From: Sphingobium sp. D43FB
GTDB lineage: Bacteria; Pseudomonadota; Alphaproteobacteria; Sphingomonadales; Sphingomonadaceae
Direction of reading: 5' to 3'
DNA: 64,000 nt
NCBI RefSeq assembly: GCF_002312805.1
Contig: NZ_NMUA01000011.1
Location: forward strand, 90,814-154,813
How positions within the stretch are numbered: the stretch's first letter is position 1; each line of letters starts with the position of its first letter. A program made the translations under genes and the position numbers. Under the pieces are notes generated by a model that was not told the origin of the DNA, ran no database searches, and saw only the letters and a list, made by a program, of their open reading frames with translations. Of the stretch, positions 1 through 9,333 are shown piece by piece.

Positions 1-57
1 TCTCCCAGCCTTGCGCCTGGGGATGGGTTGGGAGATGGGTTCCCGCCTGCGCGGGAA
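1..57. repeat. Two short hairpins upstream of rplQ
   Basis: Two inverted repeats sit close together. TCTCCCA (1-7) pairs with TGGGAGA (29-35), and TTCCCGC (40-46) pairs with GCGGGAA (51-57) around the loop CTGC. The second resembles the GC-rich palindromes that are scattered between genes in many sphingomonad genomes. Its position before rplQ suggests an intergenic element or processing site at the end of rpoA, which should lie just outside the window. There is no T-tract, so a terminator role is not shown. Confidence 0.45.
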
Positions 58-136
58 TGACGAACAATGGGGCGGTCCCGTCACCGCCTGGTCTGGGGTA
101 CCTCGAACGGCCCCTTAACGAACGAAGGAAGAGATT

Positions 137-562
137 ATGCGTCATAAAATGGGTCAGCGTAAGCTGCAACGCGCCACCGGCCATCGTAACGCGCTGCTGC
201 GCAACCTCGCCGCCTCGCTCATCAAGCATGAGCAGATCATGACTGGCACGGTCAAGGCAAAGGCGCTGCGTCCCTATGTCGAAAAGCTGATCACGCTGGC
301 GAAGAAGGGTGGCCTGTCCAACCGTCGTCTCGCCCATGCGCGGCTTCAGGACGACACGCAGCTGATCAAGCTGTTCGAGACGCTGGCCGAACGCTATAAG
401 GATCGCAACGGCGGCTATACCCGCGTGATCAAGGCCGGTTTCCGCGCGTCGGACGCTGCGCCGATGGCGATCATCGAGCTGGTCGACCGCGACGTCAGCG
501 CCAAGGGTCAGGATTCCGGCCCGCTGCAGAATGAAGACGAAGACGAGCTGGAAGCAGCCTGA
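137..562 (+). CDS. rplQ: 50S ribosomal protein L17
   Basis: Structural protein of the large ribosomal subunit, close to the exit tunnel. The 141-residue product opens with the family signature [10 protein letters not shown], followed by [12 protein letters not shown] and the conserved block around [20 protein letters not shown]. The acidic C-terminal tail ([10 protein letters not shown]) is a common extension in alphaproteobacteria. The ATG is preceded by a purine-rich GGAAGAG site at good spacing. rplQ is normally the last gene of the alpha operon after rpoA, and here it is followed by two strong inverted repeats and then an unrelated gene, as expected for an operon end. Confidence 0.97.
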   Translation: MRHKMGQRKLQRATGHRNALLRNLAASLIKHEQIMTGTVKAKALRPYVEKLITLAKKGGLSNRRLAHARLQDDTQLIKLFETLAERYKDRNGGYTRVIKAGFRASDAAPMAIIELVDRDVSAKGQDSGPLQNEDEDELEAA

Positions 563-571
563 TCCGTCAGT

Positions 572-653
572 TCCGACTGTCGGCATGACCTGACAGTCGG
601 ACCATATTGCTTTATCAACAGGCCGTGGCTCTCAAGAGAGCTGCGGCCTGTTG
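572..653 (+). terminator. Double hairpin after rplQ
   Basis: Two consecutive stem-loops follow the rplQ stop. TCCGACTGTC (572-581) pairs perfectly with GACAGTCGGA (592-601), a 10-bp stem with a 10-nt loop, followed by a short T-containing stretch. CAACAGGCCG (616-625) pairs with CGGCCTGTTG (644-653), and the stem continues inward through GGCTCTC/GAGAGCT to a tiny loop. They are the likely 3' end of the ribosomal alpha operon transcript. The second lacks a U-tract, so its role could be RNA stabilization. Confidence 0.6.
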
Positions 654-684
654 GCGTTGAAGAAGACTGTGAGAGGATGCGCGC

Positions 685-2853
685 GTGTTTCGCCTGACCC
701 TGCTGCCGCTGCTGCTGGCGGCGACGCCTGCGCTGGCCGGGCCGAATGCGGCTATCATCGATGCGGGCGCGCAGGATGGCAGCCTGCGCTACCCCGCCGC
801 GCGACGGCTCGATCTGGTCGAGGATCATTTCGGCGTAAAGGTCGCCGACCCCTATCGCTGGCTGGAAAACGACCTGCGCGCCGATCCGGCGGTGCGCGAC
901 TGGGTGGCCCAGGAAAATGCCCTGACCCGCCGCTATATCGACGGGCTACCGGGCCGCGATGCGCTCAAGGCGCGGATGCAGGCCTTGTTGTCGCATGGTC
1001 GCTACACCGTGCCGCGCAAGGCGGGTGGCCGCTATTTCTACGGCTACAACAAGGGCCTACAAAACCAGACCCCGCTCTACGTGCGCGACGGACTGACGGG
1101 TGCGCAGCGCCTGTTGCTCGATCCCAATGACTGGGCCAAGGACGGCGCGAGCGCGCTCGCCGAATGGGCACCATCCCCCGATGGCCGCTACCTCGCTTAT
1201 GCGATGCAGGAGGCGGGGAGCGACTGGCGCACCCTGCGCGTGCTGGACGTGGATAGCGGACGGACGCTGAACGAACGGGTCGAATGGGTAAAATTCTCGC
1301 AGATTGCCTGGGACGGGCGGGGCGAGGGGTTCTTCTATTCCCGCTATGCCCCTCCGGCGGACGGCGAGACATTTCGCTCTGCCAATGAGGGGCAGCAGCT
1401 TTTCTACCATCGGATCGGCACGGAGCAGGTCCAGGACCAACTTGTCTACGAAACGCCCGACCGGCCCAAGCTCAGCCATCAGGCGCAAGTGACGAGCGAT
1501 GGCGGCTGGCTGGTGATCAACAGTTTCGAAGGCATCGACAGCCGACGCGAAGTCCATGTCGCCGTGCTGGACGGCGGGCCGGTCAAGCCGCGCCTGCTGG
1601 TCAAGGGACCGACGCATGACTGGCGGCTGGTCGGCAGCCGGGGGACGACACTCTACTTCATCACCAACAAAGCCGCTGCCCGATCGCGGTTGGTAACGCT
1701 CGACGCCGCACGGCCGCGCCGAGGGGCGAAGGAAGTGGTGGCGGAGCGGGCGGAAATGCTGGCGGGCGGGTCGCTGGTCGGCAACCGCCTTGTCCTCGCC
1801 TATGTCAGCGAGGCGGAGACGATTGCCGAACTGGTCGAACTGGACGGGCGCAAGGTGGCGGACGTGCCGCTGCCGGGCATGGGGACGGCGGCGGGCTTTG
1901 GCGGGCGCGATGGCGACCCGGAGACCTTCTTCAGCTTTTCCGGCTTCGTCACCCCCTCCAGCATCTATCGGTTCGACACCGCAACCATGGAAAGCAGCGT
2001 GTTCGCGCAGCCCGACCTGCCCTTCAACCCCGATGATTTCGGCATCGAACAGCGGCTCTACCCGTCCAAGGACGGCACGCCGATCCCGATCACCATCATC
2101 CGCAAAAAGGTGCTGGCCGACCGGGCGATCGCCGCGCCGACCATCCTCTATGGCTATGGCGGGTTTAACATCAGCCTGACGCCCGGCTATTCGGCGACGC
2201 GGCTCGCCTGGCTGGAGCAGGGCGGGGTCTATGCCATCGCCAATCTGCGCGGCGGCGGTGAGTTCGGCAAGGCCTGGCATGAGGCCGGGCGCGGGGCGAA
2301 CAAGCAGAATGTGTTCGACGATTTCATCGCGGCGGGCGAATGGCTCAAGAGCAATGGCTATACGCCCAAGGACGGCCTGGCGATCGAAGGGCGCTCCAAT
2401 GGCGGGTTGCTGGTCGGTGCCGTAGTCAACCAGCGGCCCGACCTGTTCGCCGCTGCCCTGCCTGCCGTGGGCGTGATGGACATGCTGCGTTTCGACCGCT
2501 TCACCGCCGGGCGCTATTGGGTCGATGATTATGGCTCGCCGGGCCGGGCCAAGGATTTCCCGCTCCTCTACGGCTATTCGCCCTATCACAATATATTGGG
2601 CGGCAAGGACTATCCCGCCATCCTCGTGACCACGGCCGATACGGACGACCGGGTCGTGCCTGCGCACAGCTTCAAATATGCAGCCGCCCTGCAAGCCGCA
2701 GCGGTCGGGGACCGGCCCCGGCTATTGCGGGTGGAAAATCGTGCGGGCCATGGCGCGGGCAAGCCGATCGACAAGCTGATCGACGAATATGCCGACAGCT
2801 ATGCCTTTCTGGCGCATTTCACCGGACTGACGATCCAGCGAAAGCCCCAATGA
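685..2853 (+). CDS. Exported prolyl oligopeptidase (family S9A)
   Basis: Serine peptidase of the prolyl oligopeptidase family, which cleaves short proline-containing peptides; it probably acts in the periplasm. The 722-residue protein starts at a GTG with a signal peptide (MFRLTLLPLLLAATPALAG). The N-terminal half is the seven-bladed beta-propeller, beginning with the family motif DPYRWLEN. The C-terminal half is the alpha/beta-hydrolase domain: nucleophile Ser571 in EGRSNGG, Asp654/655 in TADTDDRVVP and His689 in AGHGAG. The length matches the family. It runs convergently into tamB with only 7 bp between the stop codons. Very confident of the family; the physiological substrate is unknown. 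Confidence 0.93.
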   Translation: MFRLTLLPLLLAATPALAGPNAAIIDAGAQDGSLRYPAARRLDLVEDHFGVKVADPYRWLENDLRADPAVRDWVAQENALTRRYIDGLPGRDALKARMQALLSHGRYTVPRKAGGRYFYGYNKGLQNQTPLYVRDGLTGAQRLLLDPNDWAKDGASALAEWAPSPDGRYLAYAMQEAGSDWRTLRVLDVDSGRTLNERVEWVKFSQIAWDGRGEGFFYSRYAPPADGETFRSANEGQQLFYHRIGTEQVQDQLVYETPDRPKLSHQAQVTSDGGWLVINSFEGIDSRREVHVAVLDGGPVKPRLLVKGPTHDWRLVGSRGTTLYFITNKAAARSRLVTLDAARPRRGAKEVVAERAEMLAGGSLVGNRLVLAYVSEAETIAELVELDGRKVADVPLPGMGTAAGFGGRDGDPETFFSFSGFVTPSSIYRFDTATMESSVFAQPDLPFNPDDFGIEQRLYPSKDGTPIPITIIRKKVLADRAIAAPTILYGYGGFNISLTPGYSATRLAWLEQGGVYAIANLRGGGEFGKAWHEAGRGANKQNVFDDFIAAGEWLKSNGYTPKDGLAIEGRSNGGLLVGAVVNQRPDLFAAALPAVGVMDMLRFDRFTAGRYWVDDYGSPGRAKDFPLLYGYSPYHNILGGKDYPAILVTTADTDDRVVPAHSFKYAAALQAAAVGDRPRLLRVENRAGHGAGKPIDKLIDEYADSYAFLAHFTGLTIQRKPQ

Positions 2854-2860
2854 CGCGCCC

Positions 2861-5800
2861 TCAATAATCCTTCGAATAGCGAAGGTTGGCTGACGACCCG
2901 GCGTTGGTGCCAGTCTTGGACAGCAGGCTGAGCGTCTTCGACAGGGCGATTTCCAACTGGGTCGCCGTAAAGCCGCGCGAGTCCGTGATGATCTCCACAT
3001 AAATATCGTTGGAGATACGCTGGCCGACCGCGAGCGATGTGCCGCGCCCCGTCTGCTCGTCGCCGCCGACGATGCCGATCCGGTCGATGCCGGTTGCGCC
3101 CTGCAGCTTGCCCATCGGATTGAGCCCTCCGCTGCCGCCGCGCAGGCCGTTCAAGGCTGCGGCCAGCTGGATCGCCTGCGTCGCCGACAGGTTGGCGACA
3201 TTATCGCCGAACAGGATGCGCGACAGGATTTCATCCTGCGGCAGGCTGGGTGTCGAGATGAAGGCGATGTCGGGCTGTTGCGCGCTGCCGGTGACTTGCA
3301 GGCCCGCCGTGACCGTATCGATCCGCGTCTCCGCCTTGATCGCCAGCGTGGGGTTCATCATCGGCCCGTTGAAGGTGATGATGCCCTGCTCCAAGTCGAA
3401 CTGCTTGCCGGAGAAGCTGTAACGGCCCCGCAGCACTTCCAGCTTGCCGACGACGCGCGGATTGGCGGTGGTGCCGGTGACGCGCATGTCGGTCTTCCAT
3501 TCGGAATCGAGGCCCATGCCGGTCACATAGATTTCATTGTCGGCCCGCACGCGGATGTCGAGCTTCCAGTCGGCAGGCTGGGCCGCGGTCTTGCGCGCGG
3601 CCATACGCTGGTCGAGGATATCGACACCCTCGCCCTTGCGACGGACGCCCTGGAGCTGACGGATTTCCGTGCCACCCTGCCAGGCCACCTTGTAACGGGT
3701 TTCGGGCAGACTGAGATCACCCTTGATTAGGCCGCCATTGGCCGCGCTGTTGGTGATGGCCAGTGATCCGCTCACCACGCTGGTAATCGCTTCGCTGCGC
3801 GCCAAGCGTGCGCGGTCGAGCCTGACCGCGATGTTCATCGGAAATCCGCTATCCGCCGCCAGCCCTACCGTGCCGGACGCCTGCACCGTTCCGTCGCCAG
3901 CGCGCCCTGAAAAGTCGCGGATGTCGAGCCGGTCGTTGGTGAAGCGCCCGTCGAGCTTCATCTGCGTGACGCGGGTGCCGAACGTCTCATTCTCATAGGT
4001 CAGCGCGTTGGCGCGGGCGATGCCGTTGACGCGCGGGGCCGTCAGCCGCCCGCTAAAGTCCGCAGCGACGGCAAGGCCACCGGTCAACTGCTGGTCGGCG
4101 AGGCCCGCGAAGGAGAAGAGGACATCGGCCGGGCCAGAATAGCGGATGCCGCCGCCGAGCGGGGCGGACTGGAGCTGTTCGCTCCAGCTTGCGCCGGGGC
4201 CGGGGGGGGCGAGCGTCGCGACGAAGCGGCCAAGCGTCGCGCTGCCGCGCCGGATCAGCCCGCGCATGTCGCCGCCGGCGGCGGACAGTTTGCCCTCCAT
4301 CGTCATCGATACGGGGTCGGATACGGCCGACAGGCTCGACCGGCGGAAATCGGCGATGGCAAGCCGCGTGGTCGCGGTCGGGAAAGCATTGCCCTGCTGC
4401 ACATAGTCGAGTGCGCCCGTCATGCGACCGCCAATGCCCATGCCGGGGGCCGCCATGTTGACGATGGCGAGGTCGAAATCCTTGAAGCGCGCTTGCACCG
4501 CCGTCGTGCCGCCGAAGCGCCCGGCCAGATCGACCTTGCCCTGCGGCAAGACCAATGTCGCCGGGTCGAGGCGATAGCCGCTCGGTTCGGTGCGGATGAT
4601 GGCGGGCTGGGCTAGGCGGAACGGGATGTTGCCCGCCTTGCCCTGCAACGCCACGGCGTAGAGTTCGGGGCGCAGTGCGGCATTGGCGGCGATCGAGAAG
4701 GGCACGCCGCTGGAACCGTCCGCAACCAGCTGGGCCTTGCCGCGTCCACCCTGATAATCGAGCTTCGCCCGCGCCTTGCGCACGATATAGTCGCCATAGG
4801 CGGCGTTGGCGATCTGGGCGTCGGCGGTGATGCGCGGTTGATCGGTCAGCACCATCGACGCGGTGACGATCGCGCGGCCGATCAATATCTCCGCGTCGCC
4901 CGGCAATTTGGCGTTGCTGGCGGTCGCATTGACGTTCACGCCCTGCGCCTTGCCAACCGCGGCGAGGCGGATCGCGCCGGTGATGCCGGAGCCGTTCATC
5001 GCCAGCTGGCCGGTAAAGGGACCAGCAGCGCTCTGCTGGATGCGGCCGTTCATGTCCACACCGGCGAAACGCGCACGGGTGACGTCGATGGTGAGTGGCC
5101 CTTGGGCGGTGCGGATCAGCACATTGGCGAAGAAAGGCCCATAGGGCGACCCGCCGGTGGCTTCCAGGCGATAGCCCGCCGCTTCGCCATTCAGTTTCGC
5201 GACGACGTCGGACAGTTGCACGCCGACATTGGGCCGCGATGCACGCAGCACCGCCTGCGGCCGTTCCATCGTCCCGCGCACGGTCAGCGCAAGCGGGCCA
5301 TATTGGCGCGAGGAAGCGGTCGCATCGAAGGCGATCGCGCCATCCGTATCGTAACTGCCCGACCCCGATTGAATCGTGAAATTGGGCGCTGCCCCCTTGA
5401 GGCCCGCGAGCGTGAATTTGCCCTCCGGCGTCATGCCGATGCGGCCGCTGGCCACGGCATTGCCGCCCAGGAAATCGCGGACGGAGGCGTTCTCCCAGCG
5501 CGCGGTGCGCACGCCGAAGCGACCGGACAAGCCAAAGCCGCCCTTGGGGCCGGGGACCAGTTCGACATCGGTGTTGAGATTGACGATGCCGACGCCGTCG
5601 ATCTTATAGTCGTTGACCCTACCTTTAAGCGCCCCGCGATAGAGGGCGTTGTCGAGATCGGCGAGGATGACCGCGGTTGCGTCGATCCGGTCACTGTCGA
5701 TCTTGAGATTGTCGCTGATCAGCTTGCCGCCCGCATAGGCGAAGTCGCCCTTGACGCGCAGATTGTTCATCAGACCGCCTGCCGCAGCATTCAGGCCGGT

Positions 5801-7069
5801 CACGCGGCTCGCCGTGGCGTTCACGGGAATGCGGATGCGGTCGGTGTCGATCACCGCCCGCCCGCTGGCCTTCAGATTTTCGATGCCGGTTGCGTCGAAC
5901 GCCAGATTTCTGGCGGTAATGTCATAGTCGATGAACGGCGTCGCCATGGGCCCGTCGAGAATGATCGAGGCGCGGACATCGCGGCCCCGCACCTTCTCCA
6001 TGATCGCGCCGGGGGTCAGCAGCGCGGCGTTGATGCGCAGCGCGCTAAAACGGCTGGCGGCTAGGTCGATGACGCCTTGTGCATCGGCGGATAGAGCAGG
6101 CGAGCGCAGCGTGCCTTTGAGGTTCACACGGCGTTCGTTAAGACCCGCAAACAGATCGACATCCAGTTGCGGTGCGGTCAGGCGATCGACGGTGCCCGCC
6201 ATGACGAGGCCGGGACGAACCGGACCTTTGGCGGTGAAATTGCCATTGCGCGCGGCGATGGCGACGTTGGCGAGTTCGCCGTTGGGACTGGTGGCGACGA
6301 TGCGCCCGTCCCACGCCTGCCAAGTGCCCTTGCCATCCAAGGTCGCGGTCATGCCATCGGTCAGGCCCGACATGGCGGCGATGACGCCGCCCTTTGGCGC
6401 GGTCAGCGTGCCGCTCATGGCGAGGCGGTTCTGCGACGGCACGGCGTCCAGCTTCGCCTGCAACCGATCGCCGCTATCGACGATCGCATCGGCGGACAGG
6501 ATCGCGCGGCCATCGGCGATGTGCGTGACGCCGTCGATGGCGATCTCGCGCTTCTGGCCGATGACGGGCCGGGCAAGGATGAACTTGCCGATCTTCATCC
6601 GATCGACGTCGATGTCGAGGTCGGGCAGGATCGGCGCGTTGGGATCAGTCGGGGTTTCGTTAAATTGGGGGCTGCGCGCCAGCACAACCAAAGGCGTTTC
6701 GAGCAGGCTGACCGAGATGTGGTTATTGATGTAACGAAACGGTTTCCACACCACATGCACGCGCGGGCTGACCGCGAACACGCCCTTGGGGTCGCGCAGG
6801 ATCAGGTCGTGAATGACCATATCGCTATAGATGGACCCGTCGATCCGCCCGACCTCGATTGCCATCCCCGATTCCATCTGGAACGCGGCGATCTGCTGGA
6901 TCAGGAATTTCTTGCCCGGCTGGGTGTTAAGGCCAAGCAGCAACACGCCCGTCAGCAAGACCAGTGCGACGATCAAGCCGACAACGCCGATCACGATCTT
7001 CTGCCACAAGGGGCGACCCTGGCGCACCGTGTCGATCCGGTCGGAGGTGAGGGTGTCGTCCTGCGTCAT
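2861..7069 (-). CDS. tamB: Translocation and assembly module subunit TamB
   Basis: Large inner-membrane-anchored periplasmic protein that works with TamA, and probably also in lipid transport to the outer membrane (AsmA/TamB bridge-like family). The 1402-residue protein has an N-terminal transmembrane anchor (residues about 25-50, rich in Val/Leu/Ile), then a long repetitive beta-strand body and a C-terminal DUF490 domain with typical blocks such as GRYSFSGKQFDLEQG and PSLPQDEILSRILFG. It starts inside the tamA stop codon (TGATG, one shared base), so the two are translationally coupled. The length is at the upper end of the family but usual for sphingomonads. Confidence 0.93.
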   Translation of the reverse strand: MTQDDTLTSDRIDTVRQGRPLWQKIVIGVVGLIVALVLLTGVLLLGLNTQPGKKFLIQQIAAFQMESGMAIEVGRIDGSIYSDMVIHDLILRDPKGVFAVSPRVHVVWKPFRYINNHISVSLLETPLVVLARSPQFNETPTDPNAPILPDLDIDVDRMKIGKFILARPVIGQKREIAIDGVTHIADGRAILSADAIVDSGDRLQAKLDAVPSQNRLAMSGTLTAPKGGVIAAMSGLTDGMTATLDGKGTWQAWDGRIVATSPNGELANVAIAARNGNFTAKGPVRPGLVMAGTVDRLTAPQLDVDLFAGLNERRVNLKGTLRSPALSADAQGVIDLAASRFSALRINAALLTPGAIMEKVRGRDVRASIILDGPMATPFIDYDITARNLAFDATGIENLKASGRAVIDTDRIRIPVNATASRVTGLNAAAGGLMNNLRVKGDFAYAGGKLISDNLKIDSDRIDATAVILADLDNALYRGALKGRVNDYKIDGVGIVNLNTDVELVPGPKGGFGLSGRFGVRTARWENASVRDFLGGNAVASGRIGMTPEGKFTLAGLKGAAPNFTIQSGSGSYDTDGAIAFDATASSRQYGPLALTVRGTMERPQAVLRASRPNVGVQLSDVVAKLNGEAAGYRLEATGGSPYGPFFANVLIRTAQGPLTIDVTRARFAGVDMNGRIQQSAAGPFTGQLAMNGSGITGAIRLAAVGKAQGVNVNATASNAKLPGDAEILIGRAIVTASMVLTDQPRITADAQIANAAYGDYIVRKARAKLDYQGGRGKAQLVADGSSGVPFSIAANAALRPELYAVALQGKAGNIPFRLAQPAIIRTEPSGYRLDPATLVLPQGKVDLAGRFGGTTAVQARFKDFDLAIVNMAAPGMGIGGRMTGALDYVQQGNAFPTATTRLAIADFRRSSLSAVSDPVSMTMEGKLSAAGGDMRGLIRRGSATLGRFVATLAPPGPGASWSEQLQSAPLGGGIRYSGPADVLFSFAGLADQQLTGGLAVAADFSGRLTAPRVNGIARANALTYENETFGTRVTQMKLDGRFTNDRLDIRDFSGRAGDGTVQASGTVGLAADSGFPMNIAVRLDRARLARSEAITSVVSGSLAITNSAANGGLIKGDLSLPETRYKVAWQGGTEIRQLQGVRRKGEGVDILDQRMAARKTAAQPADWKLDIRVRADNEIYVTGMGLDSEWKTDMRVTGTTANPRVVGKLEVLRGRYSFSGKQFDLEQGIITFNGPMMNPTLAIKAETRIDTVTAGLQVTGSAQQPDIAFISTPSLPQDEILSRILFGDNVANLSATQAIQLAAALNGLRGGSGGLNPMGKLQGATGIDRIGIVGGDEQTGRGTSLAVGQRISNDIYVEIITDSRGFTATQLEIALSKTLSLLSKTGTNAGSSANLRYSKDY

Positions 7070-9186
7070 CAGAAAGCCTGCCCGATCCCGATATAGACGG
7101 CGAATTTGGATTCGCCCGGTTGCCGGTTGATCGGCATGGCGATGTCGGCGCGGAACGGACCGAAATTGGTATAGAAGCGCCCACCCAGACCCACGCCATA
7201 GCGCATGTCGGAAAATTCGGGGACCTGGCTTTCATACACCTGCCCCGCATCGACAAAGGCAACCACGCCATAATTGCCGAAGCGATAGCGGCCCTCGACC
7301 GCAAATTCATTGACGGATCGGCCGCCGATCGGGTCCGCGTTTACGTCCTTGGGTCCCAGTTCCTGGAACCCGAAGCCGCGCACTGATCCGCCGCCACCGG
7401 CATAGATGCGCCGCGATGGCGCGACATCGTCACGGGCCACGCCGTTGATGGTGCCAAGGCGCGTGCGCGCGGCGATGACCAGGCTGTCCGATACCGGGAA
7501 ATAACCGCTCAAGTCGAAGGTGCTGCGCACATAGGGCGAAACATTACCCTGCAACGAGGCTTCGGGCGACACGCGCAAATTAGCGCGGAAGCCCCTTGTG
7601 GGGTTGAGCAGGTCGTTGGACCGGTCATAGCCGACCTGCACCGGCAGCGCGCCGATGAAATAAGTCAGGCGGCTATTTTCGCCGGTTGCGGCGTTAATCG
7701 TCGTCTGCTCGTTCGACAGCAGGATTTCCGCGCCATAGCTATAGGTCCAGCGCTTCTGGAAGATCGGCGTCGATTGCCGTGCCCAGGTGATGTTGAGGCC
7801 AGCGGTAAAGGCCTCATAGGCGTCATATTTCTGATGGTTGAGCAGCGCCCCGGCCTGAAACGTGCGGTCCCGCTTGCCCGCATTGGAGCGGCGGAAGGTG
7901 CCCGACACGCCCTGTTCCTGCGTGCCGGCAACCACGCTGGCGATCAGCGCGCCTTCAGGCGGAAAGAGGTTGCGGTGGGTCCAGGTGCCTTCCGCGCGAA
8001 AGCCCTGGCCGGTGCCATAGCCTGCTTCGCCAGCCAGCGTGCGCGGTGGTCCCGCCTCCTGTTCGACATGCAGGTCGACATATTCAGTTCCGTCCGGCCC
8101 GGCTTCGCCCGTGCGCACCGGATCCACGCCGACGCTGGCGAACAGGCCCGTCGCCACCAGTGCCTTGCGCAGGTCATCGACCTTGCGGCTGTCATAAAGT
8201 TGGCCTGGCTTGTAGCGGCGGATGACCTCCATATGGTCGGCGCCAAAGGCCTGCTTGTCGCCGCTCGTGGTGATCTTGCGGAATGTGCCACGCGGGCCGG
8301 TGTCGACGGGCAGGGTATAGTCGCCCGTTATGGTCGCCGGGTCGAGCAGGATGTCGCGCTCGCCCACCTTGGCAAAGGCATAGCCATTTTCCGGCAGCTT
8401 CAGCGCGACATTGGCTTCTGCACCCTCGATCGTGGTGGCGACGATATAATCGCCGGTCTTGAGCGGCAGGCTGTCCCGCACCAGTCCGGGGGGTACGGTC
8501 GATCCGGCGGTGATGACGATATCGCCGAGCGTGTAGCGTTTGCCCGGCGTCACCGAAACGACCGCCTTGAGCGTGCCGTCACCGGTCTGATCGAGGCTGG
8601 CGAGCGCGGTCGCATCATAATAGCCTTCGGAATAGAGCAGGCGCACGGCGAGCTTCTCATCCTCCTGCGCCCGCGCCTGCACCATGGCTGCGGTTTCCGC
8701 CTTGCCATCGCCATCGATCAGGGTCGATGCATCCTTGAACGCATCCTCCAGGCCGGTCTTGCCGAACCCGTCGATGCTGGTCGCATAGCGGATGTCGGGC
8801 TGCTTGGCATTGGGATCATCGTCGGACGCGGCATTGGCGGGCACGGTCACGCTGTCGAGCGGGGCCAGGGGCTGGGCGAGTTCCACCTCCTGCGCGGGTT
8901 CGGTGGCAGGCGGCAATTGTGTCGGCGCGTCGGCCTGTTGCGGCATCTGCTGGTCGATCCAGCTGTCGATGGATGGAAGAGGGGCTGCTGGGTCGGTATT
9001 TTCGACCTGCGGCAGGCGCGCTTCAAACTGATCGTCGGGCAGGATCGGTTCTTCGCTCGCTGTCGCGTCATAGGGGAGCGCAGGCACAGGGTCATTGGTC
9101 GTCTGCGCCATGAGAGGCAGGGGCGACGCGGTGACGAGGATAAGGCCCAACATGCGCCGGACATGATGTGCCTGCCGTCTGATCAT
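7069..9186 (-). CDS. tamA: TamA, Omp85-family outer-membrane assembly protein
   Basis: Outer-membrane beta-barrel of the Omp85/BamA superfamily that forms the translocation and assembly module with TamB. With the start chosen here it has 705 residues: a signal peptide ending around PLPLMAQ, a Pro/Ala-rich acidic spacer, POTRA repeats (blocks around GKRYTLGDIVI and YKPGQLYDSRKVDDLRKAL) and a 16-strand barrel. The barrel shows the Omp85 lid-loop signature GGGSVRGFGFQELGP, and the C-terminal residue is Phe, as in barrel proteins. The frame stays open to an ATG at 9249, with another at 9207. The start at 9186 (MIRRQAHH) gives the best signal peptide but has a slightly distant AAGGGG site. It is divergent from recJ. 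Confidence 0.92.
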   Translation of the reverse strand: MIRRQAHHVRRMLGLILVTASPLPLMAQTTNDPVPALPYDATASEEPILPDDQFEARLPQVENTDPAAPLPSIDSWIDQQMPQQADAPTQLPPATEPAQEVELAQPLAPLDSVTVPANAASDDDPNAKQPDIRYATSIDGFGKTGLEDAFKDASTLIDGDGKAETAAMVQARAQEDEKLAVRLLYSEGYYDATALASLDQTGDGTLKAVVSVTPGKRYTLGDIVITAGSTVPPGLVRDSLPLKTGDYIVATTIEGAEANVALKLPENGYAFAKVGERDILLDPATITGDYTLPVDTGPRGTFRKITTSGDKQAFGADHMEVIRRYKPGQLYDSRKVDDLRKALVATGLFASVGVDPVRTGEAGPDGTEYVDLHVEQEAGPPRTLAGEAGYGTGQGFRAEGTWTHRNLFPPEGALIASVVAGTQEQGVSGTFRRSNAGKRDRTFQAGALLNHQKYDAYEAFTAGLNITWARQSTPIFQKRWTYSYGAEILLSNEQTTINAATGENSRLTYFIGALPVQVGYDRSNDLLNPTRGFRANLRVSPEASLQGNVSPYVRSTFDLSGYFPVSDSLVIAARTRLGTINGVARDDVAPSRRIYAGGGGSVRGFGFQELGPKDVNADPIGGRSVNEFAVEGRYRFGNYGVVAFVDAGQVYESQVPEFSDMRYGVGLGGRFYTNFGPFRADIAMPINRQPGESKFAVYIGIGQAF

Positions 9187-9333
9187 GAAAATGCGATGCC
9201 CCTTCATCGCCAGCCCTGTAATTGGCCGACGAACTTCCAATACGCGCAACGGGTTGCGCCGGTTCCGCCCAAGCGACGATTAGCCGCGACGGGGGCGCTT
9301 CCCACCGGCCCAAGGCCCGTCTAGAGCAAGCGC

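Noticed and set aside
1057..2694. Long open frame on the minus strand (545 codons) opposite the prolyl oligopeptidase
   Set aside because: It is antisense to a gene with clear catalytic motifs, and its composition (Arg/His/Gly-rich) is that of the complement of high-GC coding DNA. No domain is recognizable.
4838..6064. 408-codon plus-strand frame inside tamB
   Set aside because: Shadow of the minus-strand tamB gene in GC-rich DNA. Low-complexity His/Arg/Gly sequence without domains or a ribosome site.
7774..9324. 516-codon plus-strand frame opposite tamA
   Set aside because: Antisense to the Omp85 barrel and POTRA region, whose motifs are convincing. No independent support.
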